DNA of 64,000 nt, from positions 1,364,001-1,428,000 of the forward strand of contig NZ_UATM01000032.1 in NCBI RefSeq assembly GCF_900454685.1. The letters run 5' to 3'. Position 1 is the stretch's first letter. Each line of letters begins with the position of its first letter. This document shows, in pieces, positions 37,785 to 47,900 of this stretch. A model generated the notes under the pieces. That model saw nothing but the letters and a program-made list of their open reading frames with translations, was not told the DNA's origin and ran no database searches. The position numbers were made by a program, and so were the translations under genes. This stretch comes from Peptoniphilus harei. GTDB taxonomy: Bacteria > Bacillota > Clostridia > Tissierellales > Peptoniphilaceae.

Positions 37785-37812
37785 TGAGTTTTTGAACTTT
37801 TTTGTAAAATAA

Positions 37813-37860
37813 TTAAAAAAAATAGCATAAAAAACTTATTTAAAAGTTATCTATGCTATT
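37813..37860 (-). terminator. Terminator of the DtxR-like gene
   Basis: Stem AATAGCATA/TATGCTATT with an inner AACTT/AAGTT stem, followed by eight T on the minus strand. It begins 3 bases after the regulator's stop and insulates it from the biosynthetic promoter. Confidence 0.85.
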
Positions 37861-37862
37861 AA

Positions 37863-38234
37863 TTATAAGGTTTCATTAAAATGTTTTTTTAATTTTTTAA
37901 ACGTTTCATCTGATATAACGTGTTCTATAAGACAAGCTTCACTTTCTGCTTGTTTAGGATTAACTCCAAGTTTAATGAATACGCTAGTAAGATACATATG
38001 TTTTTTATACATCTTTTCACAAAATTTTTTTGATTCTTCTGTTAAACGAATTATTTTATCATCTCCATAAGTTATCCTGCCTTTATTGTCAAGTTTTTTT
38101 AGCATTCTTGTAACCGTCGGTCTTTTGTAATCCAAATAGTTAGCAATGTCTATATTTCTAACCTCTTCATTTTCCAAAGATAAAATATATATGGCTTCTA
38201 AATAATTTTCTTCAGCAAATTCCCTGTGTAAAAT
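37863..38234 (-). CDS. DtxR-family metal-dependent repressor, apparent ATT start
   Basis: Short DtxR/MntR-like repressor (about 123 residues with the ATT start, no SH3 domain). Winged helix: NYLEAIYILS, then IDIANYLDYKRPTVTRMLKKL. Metal-site region: KKHMYL and EACLIEHVISDE. The last has the Cys-x-x-Glu-His spacing of DtxR (Cys102/Glu105/His106), unlike the Glu-x-x-Glu-His of MntR, which suggests iron. An Asn sits where DtxR has Met10. In frame the first ATG is inside the HTH; a GGGGGAG site fits the ATT at 38234. It resembles the DtxR-like regulator heading the equibactin locus and probably represses the operon when iron is sufficient. Confidence 0.78.
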   Translation of the reverse strand: MLHREFAEENYLEAIYILSLENEEVRNIDIANYLDYKRPTVTRMLKKLDNKGRITYGDDKIIRLTEESKKFCEKMYKKHMYLTSVFIKLGVNPKQAESEACLIEHVISDETFKKLKKHFNETL

Positions 38235-38329
38235 AAATTACTCCCCCTCTTAAATTGTTATTAACTAATAATTTAATCAAATATCTTTAAATATGATAAT
38301 TTAAAATATTTTTTAATATCATACATATT

Positions 38330-38357
38330 ATTATAGTTGTAAAAGTATCTATTTCAA
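38330..38357 (-). promoter_or_regulatory. Promoter of the DtxR-like gene
   Basis: Minus strand TTGAAA (38352-38357), 16-base spacer, TATAAT (38330-38335). The leader of about 90 bases before the gene contains an imperfect AT-rich inverted repeat (about 38293-38323). Confidence 0.6.
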
Positions 38358-38409
38358 AGTAATTTTTTTAATTTTTTAAAATTTAAGTTATCATAAAATA
38401 GTGTATTAT

Positions 38410-38538
38410 AGCAAAAATAGTAAAAATAGCAAAAATAGCAAGCACAGTAAGTGCATATGCACTTACTAAAAATGAAATAAGAATACTACGATCATATCGC
38501 TTATTTTTTCCATTTTACTTGTTGGGGAATATCCCCAA
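38410..38538. other. Candidate origin of transfer (oriT)
   Basis: Four 9-base iterons of AGCAAAAAT type (38410-38445), a perfect 22-bp palindrome (38446-38467) and a 7-bp stem TTGGGGA/TCCCCAA (38522-38538) followed by ACCCC. The cluster lies between divergent genes and directly upstream of mobC and the relaxase, the usual place for oriT in MOBP systems. The nick site itself is not identified. Confidence 0.55.
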
Positions 38539-38599
38539 ACCCCTAAATTTATAATAATTAAATTCAGCAACAAACGCTTATAATAGCTTCAACGTAAAC

Positions 38600-38628
38600 T
38601 TGAATATTATCTCAAAAAATGATAAAAT
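38600..38628 (+). promoter_or_regulatory. Promoter of the mobilization genes
   Basis: TTGAAT (38600-38605), 17-base spacer, TAAAAT (38623-38628), leading into a short leader ORF and a terminator hairpin before mobC. Confidence 0.6.
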
Positions 38629-38663
38629 ATAAGCAATAAAAAATTAAATCAGGAGATTTCCAG

Positions 38664-38681
38664 ATGAAATATATAGAATAA
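38664..38681 (+). CDS. Five-residue leader peptide (MKYIE)
   Basis: ATG AAA TAT ATA GAA TAA with an AGGAG site 8 bases upstream, just downstream of the promoter and 4 bases before a strong terminator stem. The layout is that of a transcription-attenuation leader. Expression is unproven. Confidence 0.45.
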   Translation: MKYIE

Positions 38682-38685
38682 ATTA

Positions 38686-38738
38686 AACCTGTAAGTCAAG
38701 TTATCCTACTTGAATTTACAGGTTTTTCTTTTTTATTT
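38686..38738 (+). terminator. Attenuator-like terminator before mobC
   Basis: Two-part stem (AACCTGTAA/TTACAGGTT and TCAAGT/ACTTGA) followed by TTTTTCTTTTTT. It lies 147 bases before the mobC start and would stop most transcripts unless anti-terminated. Confidence 0.8.
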
Positions 38739-38884
38739 CGATTAATAAATTTATTAGGAAGAGGAACTTCAAGGAAGTTTACTACGAGCTCTATATATAC
38801 AATTATTATCCCACAAGAAAGATGGATTGAGAACAAAATGTAGTATTTTATTACTACAACTATAATATACGAGGAGGTTAAATT

Positions 38885-39253
38885 ATGACAAGTAGATTTA
38901 GGAATAACGGAATCTATTTAATGTTATCTGATGAGGAGTTAGAATTGCTAAATGAAAAATATAAAGCATCTAAGTGTAAAACTCTTAGACAATTTATTAT
39001 GAAATGTATTTTAGAAAAGGATATTTATGTACTAGATATGGATGTCTTTCGTGAAATGTCAACAAATATAAGTCGTACTTCAAATAATATAAATCAAATT
39101 GCTAAAAGGATAAATACTACATCAATTATATATAAAGATGATGTAGAAGATTTAAAAAGCTTATTAGAAAATCAAGCGAAAGATATTTTCTCTATGCGTA
39201 AAAAAATATACTCTCTTACTAATTCTAATAGCATAAATACTGAGAAAAAATAA
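38885..39253 (+). CDS. mobC: MobC-like relaxosome accessory protein
   Basis: 122 residues, ribbon-helix-helix-type N-terminus (GIYLMLSDEELELLNEKY), C-terminal helices (EMSTNISRTSNNINQIAKRIN) typical of MobC proteins that bind oriT and help the relaxase. The start has a GAGGAGG site. The stop overlaps the relaxase start by one base (TAATG). Confidence 0.85.
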   Translation: MTSRFRNNGIYLMLSDEELELLNEKYKASKCKTLRQFIMKCILEKDIYVLDMDVFREMSTNISRTSNNINQIAKRINTTSIIYKDDVEDLKSLLENQAKDIFSMRKKIYSLTNSNSINTEKK

Positions 39254-40623
39254 TGGCAATTACTAAAATTCATCCTATAAAATCCACTTTAAAAATAGCA
39301 CTTGATTATATTATGAATAGTGATAAAACAGATGGAAAAATTCTAATTTCCTCCCTAAACTGTAACCCTATAACTGCTCATTTAGAATTTGAACAAACAA
39401 AAATAGAATGTAATTCTAAAGCAAAAGTTTTGGCAAGACATTTAATTCAATCTTTTTTCCCCGGAGAAACTACTGCTGAAGAGGCTCATCAAATAGGAAT
39501 AGAACTATGCGAAAAAATCTTAAAAGGAAAGTATGAATATGTTCTTACTACCCATATAGATAAGGGACATATTCACAACCATATACTATTTAATAATGTT
39601 TCTTTTGAGACTGGTAAAGCATATCAAAGTAACAAAAAAACTTATCACCAAATTAGAAATCATAGTGATAATTTATGTAGAAAGTATAAGCTATCAGTTA
39701 TAGATGAAGATTATGTAAAATTTAAGGAAAAGTATAAAACCAATGGTAAATCCTATAAAGAATATATTGAATTTAAGAAAGGAAAATCTTGGAAACATAA
39801 ACTTCAAATCGCTATTGATCATACAATTAATAAAGCAAATAGCTATGAGAATTTCTTAAAGCTTATGGAAGAATATGGCTATGAAATTAAACTTGGAAAA
39901 TATCTTTCTTTCAGGCATAAAAAACAAGGAGAAAAAGGGCGATTCATTCGTGCGAGGGAAACTACTCTTGGAAAAGATTATACAAAAGAGAAAATAAAAG
40001 AGAGAATTGAAAATAAGGTAAATGAAAATTACAAAAATAACAAAATTTGTTATGATGAAAAATCTTATAAGAAATTTGATAATATAATAGACATAGAAAG
40101 TAATGAAAAGGTTAAATCTTCTAAAGGTTATGAAATATGGGCAAGAAAACATAATATGAATACTATGGCGAATACCTTAAATCAGCTTAGAAAATACGGT
40201 CTATCATCTAGTATGGATTTGGAAACTAAACTCCAAGAAGAGGCTGTTAATAGGCAAGAAATCCTAAATAAGATTAAAGATGTTGAAAAAGTTATGAGCG
40301 AAATTTACGCAGCTATTGAAGGCATTAACACTATAAAAATAAATAAGGTTATCTATAAAACCTATAAAGAAAATCCAAATGATAAAGATTTTTATAGTGA
40401 ATATAAGCCTCAAATTATCGCATATGAAAAAGCAATAAATGCTTTAGAAAAGTGTCAATATAAAAATCTAAGTATAAAAGAGTTGTCAAAATTATATGAT
40501 GAATACAAAAATAAAAAAGATATTCTTATGGATGACTACGCCAACGAGAATATATTGATAAATGAATTGACTCAATTAAGAAAGAATACTGATAAGTATA
40601 TTTATAATGAATTGTATAAGTAA
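39253..40623 (+). CDS. Relaxase, MOBP type (MobA/VirD2-like)
   Basis: 456 residues. Nicks oriT and leads the DNA strand in conjugation. The Relaxase domain spans about 1-270: the likely active Tyr is Y19 (IALDYIMN), and the metal-binding three-His motif is HIDKGHIHNHILFNNVSF (about 97-114). The C-terminal half is a Lys-rich, mostly helical region. Both mob genes are on the plus strand, against the main transfer operon. It may be the relaxase of the whole ICE or of an embedded mobilizable module. Confidence 0.92.
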   Translation: MAITKIHPIKSTLKIALDYIMNSDKTDGKILISSLNCNPITAHLEFEQTKIECNSKAKVLARHLIQSFFPGETTAEEAHQIGIELCEKILKGKYEYVLTTHIDKGHIHNHILFNNVSFETGKAYQSNKKTYHQIRNHSDNLCRKYKLSVIDEDYVKFKEKYKTNGKSYKEYIEFKKGKSWKHKLQIAIDHTINKANSYENFLKLMEEYGYEIKLGKYLSFRHKKQGEKGRFIRARETTLGKDYTKEKIKERIENKVNENYKNNKICYDEKSYKKFDNIIDIESNEKVKSSKGYEIWARKHNMNTMANTLNQLRKYGLSSSMDLETKLQEEAVNRQEILNKIKDVEKVMSEIYAAIEGINTIKINKVIYKTYKENPNDKDFYSEYKPQIIAYEKAINALEKCQYKNLSIKELSKLYDEYKNKKDILMDDYANENILINELTQLRKNTDKYIYNELYK

Positions 40624-40633
40624 GGATCTGGTG

Positions 40634-40672
40634 TATCAGCTTCTTCGGATAGATTTTGAGCTGATATTTTTT
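40634..40672 (+). terminator. Terminator of the mob operon
   Basis: TATCAGCT/AGCTGATA stem with a 17-base loop and TTTTTT tail, 10 bases after the relaxase stop. Confidence 0.85.
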
Positions 40673-40710
40673 CAATATAACCCATCATTTTTCCTTAAAG
40701 ACAACCAATA

Positions 40711-40745
40711 AAAAAATATAGGAGGCAGACTAAAACCTGCCCCCT
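40711..40745 (-). terminator. Terminator of the minus-strand transfer operon
   Basis: Minus strand AGGGGGCAG/CTGCCTCCT stem (one G-T pair) with an 8-base loop, then ATATTTTTTT. It lies 8 bases after the SSB-like gene's stop and is convergent with the mob terminator. Confidence 0.85.
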
Positions 40746-40753
40746 ATAATCTT

Positions 40754-41896
40754 TTACCTTTCTATGCTATTATCCTTTTTCTTATTTTCATCCACTTTCA
40801 TATCCCCTTTAGTCTTAAATTCCTTTAATTTCCCTATTGTTGATGCTTTTGCTTTTGTATGCTCTTTAGCTTTTAATAACTTTGCAGAGTATACTTTTAG
40901 ACTTGTGTATTCCTTATTATCCTTTCCCATACTTTTCTTTTCTTTTCCAAATAGGTGTACAAAATCTCCTTTTTTCAAATTTTTTACTTGATTGATTTTG
41001 TCATTATAGGCGTAGCAGCTGATGAATTTTGCATTTCCTTCCTTGTCATTTTCAGCAATAGAAAAGGAGGCTACTTTAAAGTCCCTCCCATCTTTCGATT
41101 TTAAATCTTTAATTTCTATATCAGTTGCTATATTTCCATCTATATTTACTGTATCCTTTTCTTTATTATCTATATCTTTCATCTCTTTATCTCCTTGTTC
41201 TTGATTAGCTTCTAAATTTTCTTTTAACTCTTCTTCGTCTATATATTCAATAAACTTTTCATCAATAAGACCCATAACTGAATCGTTCATATAATTATCA
41301 TAGGCATTATTAAGAACATTTTCATTTTCTACTCCTGTTTCAAGAGATATAATACCTTTTACAAATTCTTTATGATTATATTCTGCTAAAAAATCTATTG
41401 TATTTTTCATGCTTTCAAAATTTGTATTTTCCATATTTGCTATTGTTTTTATATCACTTGCGTATCTAACAGAATTCCATTCATACTTTCCACTTTCTTT
41501 ATTAAACTCTACTCCTGTGGCTAAAATAAATTGATTTCCGTCAAATAAGGTAGCTTGATTATCTTTCACATCCAATACCATAGTGTCTCCAAATTCAGTT
41601 TCAATTACATTTCCCTTTTTTATATTCATTTTTATTCCTCCATTTCTATTTTTCTCTCTCTTATCTGTTAAATCTTTTATTTCTTCTTCCTTTCCATCAC
41701 TAATAATAAATTGTTTTATTTCTTCAACTGTTGGATCATCGATTGTAGTCTGAATAAGTTCAACTAATTTATCTTCTGAAGTGGCAAAATTTTTAATTCC
41801 ATATTCAACTATATTGTTAATTATTCTCTGAGTAGCACCATCAAAAGAAAAATTTTCTCGAATAAATTCATTAAAGCTATATCTATCAAATTCCAT
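40754..41896 (-). CDS. ICE protein with C-terminal SSB-like OB domain
   Basis: 380 residues. The N-terminal part (FDRYSFNEFIRENFSFDGATQ) is a domain seen at the end of ICE helicase operons. The middle is acidic. Residues about 245-345 look like a single-strand-binding OB fold (IDGNIATDIEIKDLKSKDG; FKVASFSIAENDK; LKKGDFVHLFGKEK; LKVYSAKLL). The C-terminus is Lys-rich, without the acidic SSB tip. It probably coats transferred single-stranded DNA or assists the helicase encoded just upstream. The domain call is from motif layout and is moderate. Confidence 0.6.
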   Translation of the reverse strand: MEFDRYSFNEFIRENFSFDGATQRIINNIVEYGIKNFATSEDKLVELIQTTIDDPTVEEIKQFIISDGKEEEIKDLTDKREKNRNGGIKMNIKKGNVIETEFGDTMVLDVKDNQATLFDGNQFILATGVEFNKESGKYEWNSVRYASDIKTIANMENTNFESMKNTIDFLAEYNHKEFVKGIISLETGVENENVLNNAYDNYMNDSVMGLIDEKFIEYIDEEELKENLEANQEQGDKEMKDIDNKEKDTVNIDGNIATDIEIKDLKSKDGRDFKVASFSIAENDKEGNAKFISCYAYNDKINQVKNLKKGDFVHLFGKEKKSMGKDNKEYTSLKVYSAKLLKAKEHTKAKASTIGKLKEFKTKGDMKVDENKKKDNSIER

Positions 41897-41929
41897 ATTC
41901 TTTTTCCTCTAATAATCTCATTTAAAGCT

Positions 41930-44900
41930 TTATCTGCCACATGGTTCACTATTATTTATTTCTTTTATATTATTATTTACTGCTAAATTCCCCTTATATT
42001 CCTTTAATTTATCCATAATAGATGTTTTTTCTTTCCTTTCAAAATCCCCTATTTCCTGAACTTTACTATCTCTAAAGTCAGCATCATTTCTATCTATTAT
42101 TCCATCTAAATCCATATCTTTAGATAATGGGTCATAGAAGTTGCCATCATCATCTATTTCAAATCCCATTACTTCTCTCAGTTTTTCTTCATTTACTGAT
42201 ACAAGCTCACTAAAATTCCAAAAGCCAATAGATGTCTTTATCTGTACTAGCTCTTTTAAATCACTTGCATCTAAGGGATCATAGGTGTATTGAAAGCTGT
42301 CAATTAGGTTCTTATCTACATAGGTGTTCATCTTGTAATTTATTAAATCTAAACTTACCTGTATTTCATGTTTTTCATCTGGTGTAGTTGTATAAGCTAT
42401 TCCTATATCTGTTAAGTCAGGAAATATAGTATCAAAGTCCTCTAACCTGTTTTCTTCATCATATTCTCTGTTAAGGAAGTCTATCAATTCTTCCTTTACT
42501 TCTTCTAGTAATGGATTATCTTGGCTTATATCTTCACTTTTTCCCATATCTAGTAAATTATTTACTTCTGCAAGTCTTAGTGTCTTATCCTTTAAAAGTT
42601 CAGCTTGTGGAAATGTCTTTTGTATTTCAATTTTAGCTGTTTGAAATTGCTCTTCTGTATCTTTTAGTTTTGAAATTGTATTTTCTAATCTTTCTGGTAA
42701 TTTATCTAATACATTATCCATTCTTGTTATATTACCTATTTCATCTGTTCCAAACTCTCCTCTATATTCTCCCTTACCTTTTAATATAAAGTTATATTTA
42801 TTGAAAAAAGAATCATATTTTATGGATAAATCAAAATTTCTATATTCACCTATTTTTTCTCCATCTTTATCCATTTCCCTATATATTTTAACTCCCTTAA
42901 TTTTGTTCAACAAAAACTCTCCAGCTATTTTCTTATCTATATACTTCTTTCCGTCAATAATTAGAGAGGTAAATTTATTATCTTCTTTTAAATTTTTATC
43001 TACTTCTCTATAAGGCTCAACATTTTTAATATCTTCCTTTAAGTTCTCTATCCTTTCTTTTAATCTTTCTATTTCCTTTGGATAAAATTTAACTACTTTA
43101 TCTTCCAGCTTGTAAAGATTTGATTTAAAATTGGACTCTAGCATTTTAAGTTTAGAAACTTCAACATCAAGGTCCATCTTCTCCTTTATTAATGGATTTC
43201 CTGTTGCAAGAGCTTTGATTTCGGCATAGTTTAATGTGGCTTCGTCTACATCTTCTGCAACTCTTACAGGTGTCTTTGAAGTCATAATTTGAGAAATATA
43301 TTTTTGTTTATTCTCTAAGGTTTGGAAAAGATAGGCATCAAAAGTATTTTCTGTTACATATCTAAATATATGGACTTCCTTATTCTCATTTCCCTGCCTC
43401 ACAATCCTTCCTGCCCTTTGAGAAAGATCAGCCGGTCTCCATGGTATATCAAGATCGTGGATTGCAATTAGCTTGTCTTGAGCATTAGTACCTGCTCCCA
43501 TTTTCTGTGTTGAACCAAGTAAGACTCTTATTTCTCCCTTTCTTACCTTATCAAAGATAGCATCTTTTTCCATATTGTTTTTTGCCTTATGAATAAATTC
43601 TATTTCATTTTCAGGTACTCCCATATCTATAAGTTTTGTTTTAATATCATCATAGATATTAAAATCACTACTTGGTGTAGACATATCACAAAATATTAAT
43701 TGAGCAGATTTTTTATCTTTATATTTATCCCAAATGCTAAATACATTTTTTATACAGGTATTTACCTTACTATTAGGATCATCAGGAAGTAAAGGATTGA
43801 TTAATCTTTGATCTAACGCCATCTTCTTCCCATCATTTGTTATTAATAGCATATTATCAACACTTGAATCTACCTGCTTATCACGAACCTTATCTGCTCT
43901 CTCGGAAAAAGTTTCAAGAATTTCTTTTTGTTCTTCGGTAGGCTTTGTTTTTATAGTTTCATAATGGGCAATTGGTGTAGGAAGATTTAAAACATCAGCT
44001 GTTTTAATATCCATAAATCCTTTTACAGTATTCATAAGTTCAGGAAGATTATAAAATTTTGCAAATCTGGTTTTGCTCCTATAACCATTACCCTCAGGAT
44101 TTAATTCTATTGCCGTTATTGTTTCTCCAAAAGTAGACGCCCAAGAATCGAAATGTTGCAATTTCATCTTTTTTAATTCATCATACTGTAAATATCTCTG
44201 CATAGTATAAAGTTCAGCCATACTGTTGCTTACTGGTGTACCTGTGGCAAATACTAATCCTTTATTATTAGTTATTTCATCCATATAGCGGCATTTCATA
44301 AGCATATCTGATGATTTTTGTGAATCTGTAGAAGTAATTCCTGCTACATTCCTCATTTTAGAAAATAGATAGAGGTTTTTGTAGGCATGGGCTTCATCTA
44401 CAAATAACTTATCTACTCCCAGTTCCTCAAAGGTTACAACGTCATCTTTCTTATAATCAGCATTTAGTTTTTCTAACTTTGTCTCTAATTTTTTCTTTGT
44501 TTTTTCTAATTGCTTTACAGTAAATCTTTGATCCCTTTCTCTCTTATATTCATCTATATAGTCAATGATTTCATCAATTTGACCTTGCAATTCATATTCT
44601 TGTCTTTCTTTTGATATAGGAATTTTTTCAAATTGACTGTGCCCTATAATAACAGCATCAAAACTTCCTGTAGCAATACGACTACAAAATCTTTTTCTTC
44701 TATCTGGTGTAAAATCTTTTTCTGTAGCACATAATACATTAGCTCCTGGATAAAGTTCATTAAATTCTCTTCCAAATTGCTCTACAATGTGGTTAGGAAC
44801 AACAAACATTGACTTATTACTCATACCAAGTCTTTTTGACTCCATGGCTATACCTATCATTTCAAAGGTTTTTCCTGCTCCTACTTCATGGGCAAGTAAA

Positions 44901-47900
44901 GTATTTCCACCAAACAAACCTCTTGCTATGGCATCTTTTTGATGTGCTCTTAATTCTATTTCAGGATTCATTCCTTCAAAAGTAAGATTAGATCCATCAT
45001 ATTCCCTTTGTCTTATGGAATTGAATCTTTCGTTATAATCTTCTACTAATCTATTTCTTCTTTCCACATCATCAAATATCCAGCTTTTAAATTCTTCTTT
45101 TATCATCTCTTGCTTACTTCTTGCAAGCATTGTTTCTTTTTGATTAAGCACAGATTTTTTCTTTCCATCACTGTCTTCTACTTGGTCAAATACCTTAGTA
45201 TCTCTTAAATTTAAAGTATCTTCTATCAATTTGTAGGCATTTACCCTATTTGTACCATAGGTAAAAGAAGCAAGGTCATTGTCCCTATCAGAGCTTTTTC
45301 CTTCAACTCTATATTCTCCTGTAAAGTCAGAATACTTAATATCTATATTCCACCTTGATGAAACTGGTGTTTTCAACAAATCAAACATAAATTTTTTGTA
45401 ATCTTGTTCCGGTATCCATGTTGCACCCATTCTAACTGTAATCTCACTTGCATCTAGTGCTTTAGGCATTACTTCCACTAGCTTTGCTTTTTGAAAATGT
45501 AACTCTTCTAATTCTTTTTTTAAGAGTTTACTATCCTCTAGATTTTCTTCCTTTCCTAACTCTTTTTCGATGTTTTTAATATAAGAGTCTACAACTTCAA
45601 TTTTATCTCTTATATTTCCTGACAAGTATTCATCAGCACTTACGTAAGGTCTTGAAAAATCTCCTAGCTCATTAGCAGACTTAAATGGATTTATATCATT
45701 AGGTTCAAAGGAATCTAAATTTAAAAATATTTCTCCCTTTAATTCTTCTATTAATTTATCTCTTGTTTTTCCTGTCAATTCTTCCATATAATCAAAATTT
45801 ATTTTACCTTTTTGACTAATAGAGAGTACCAGAGCATCTATTGCCCTATCTGTATGATCTATTATTACAGCTTTTTTTATAGTTCTCTTGTTAAAGATGT
45901 CAGATTTTCCTATAAAGTTGCCTTCTTTATCTAATTTTTCCAAAGTTGAAATTAAAGAAAAATTGGCATCTTCTCTAAATAACTTTTTATTGGTTTTTGA
46001 ATTTAGTCTTCCATGTTTGCTATTGAAATCATCGTAGAATTTATTTAGATTTTCTTGTTCTTTTTTTATCTCTTCATCTGAATAGTCTTCTCTTTGATAG
46101 GTTATAACTTTCCTTAGACTTTCATTTAATCTTAAATATTTTTTTACCTTATCTTTATCCTTTTGGTTTAAGGATATTCTTTGCATAATTGAATTTTCTC
46201 TAAAATATATTTCATCATCCACTAAAGCAAAAGAATAGTTTTTAACACTATCATCAGCTGGTATTGTTTCTTCTCCTAAATCATCATTTATTTGAGCTTC
46301 TTCATACCTACCTTGGATATTTTTAATGGCTTTTTTTAGTCCTTCTTCTAAAGAAATATCTTTATTTTCAATACATGCAAGGCTTGTCCCAAATCTTGAC
46401 GGTATTTCTTCCATAGTCCCTATTACCATCTGAGGATTATCTACAAAGTATTTATTATATATTAGTCCTTTTGCATCTTTGTCTAGCTTTATCCAGTCTT
46501 CATCTATCTTTAATAGCCTATTTCTCTTTTTTAAAAAGATTATATCTGAAGTTACTTCTGTTCCAGCTACCCCTTTAAATGTAGTATTTGGTAGTCTTAT
46601 TGCTCCTAAGAACTCTGCTCTTTCCGATATATATCTTCTAACATCTTCACTTTTTTTATCCATTGTTCCTGAAGATGTTATAAATGCAATGATGCCTCCA
46701 TCCCTAACCTTATCTAAAGTTTTAGCAAAAAAATAATCGTGAATTAGAAAGTTATTTCTTTCATACTCACGATCTGCTACTTTAAATTCTCCAAAAGGAA
46801 TATTTCCTATGGCCACATCAAATAGGTTATTAGAAAAATTGGTTTCTTCAAATCCTTTTATTTGTATATTGGAATTAGGGTAAAGTTCTTTGGCAATTTG
46901 TCCACTAATCCTATCTAATTCAACTCCATAAAAGTTTGACTCTTTCATTTCTTCAGGTAGATTTCCTATAAATCTCCCTGTCCCAGCACTTGGTTCTAAT
47001 ATATTTCCTTTTTCAAAGCCAAGATTAGAAAGACTTTCATAGATAGAGTCTATAACTACTTTCGGCGTATAAAAAGCTGTTAGGGTTGATCCTCTTGCCC
47101 TATTATATTCTTCCCCAGTTAGATTTTCTTTTAAAAAATTTCTTGCATCAAGCCATTGACCTTCCTTTTCTTCATCAAATACATCAGAAAGTCCTCCCCA
47201 GCCGATATATTTTGCCAAAATTTCCTGTTCATCTTTTCTTACACTTCTATTTTCTTTTTCTAAAGCCTTTAAGACATTTATAGCTTCAATGTTGTTTTTT
47301 AATCTCTGTGAAGGTGGTAGGTTTTCTTCTTCATTAATAATTTTATAGTTTTCTAAAGAAACTTCAGAAACCCCTTCTGTATTTTCTCTATCAGTCTTTT
47401 TGTCTTTTTTAACTTTTTCTTCGTTATTATTGTCAATATCTTCAAAGCTGATTTGTTCTACTAGTTCCTCTTTATCAATAGATTGTTTTTCTTTTTCGCT
47501 AGATTTATATACTTCTAAATCAAGATTTTTGTAGTCATTAAAAAGAATTGTTTCGCTTCCGGTAATAAAACCATTCATTAGTCCTGTGCTATCTTCTAAT
47601 TCTATAGTTTTAGGACTTGTATTATCGTTAATGGCGGTTATAGTGTATTCTTTTCCTTTGTATCTAACACTCATACCTTCTTTAAATGGATTTTCTTCTT
47701 GCCTTGTTCTATCATTTTCTATTTGCTGATTTAAATATCCATTTAAAAGCACTTCTCTATGTTTGTCATCAAGTAAATAAGGTAAGTTACTTAATATGTC
47801 CTTATAACTTTTATATTTTATAGCTTGATTAGAATTTAAAATATATCCATTGTATCGTAAATTTTGTCTTAGAGTTTTTTCTTTTATATCTAAGATTAGC

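Noticed and set aside
14803..38234. Complete yersiniabactin locus
   Set aside because: No ketosynthase/acyltransferase (HMWP1 PKS part) and no salicylate synthase; the third and fourth rings are made by separate proteins.
38410..38445. Short 9-base repeats that might look like a CRISPR or satellite array
   Set aside because: Units are only 9 bases with no spacers; position beside mobC fits oriT iterons.
38885..40623. Separate small plasmid or IME inserted in the ICE
   Set aside because: No second integrase, replication gene or flanking repeats seen; the mob genes are more simply the ICE's own relaxosome, though this is not proven.
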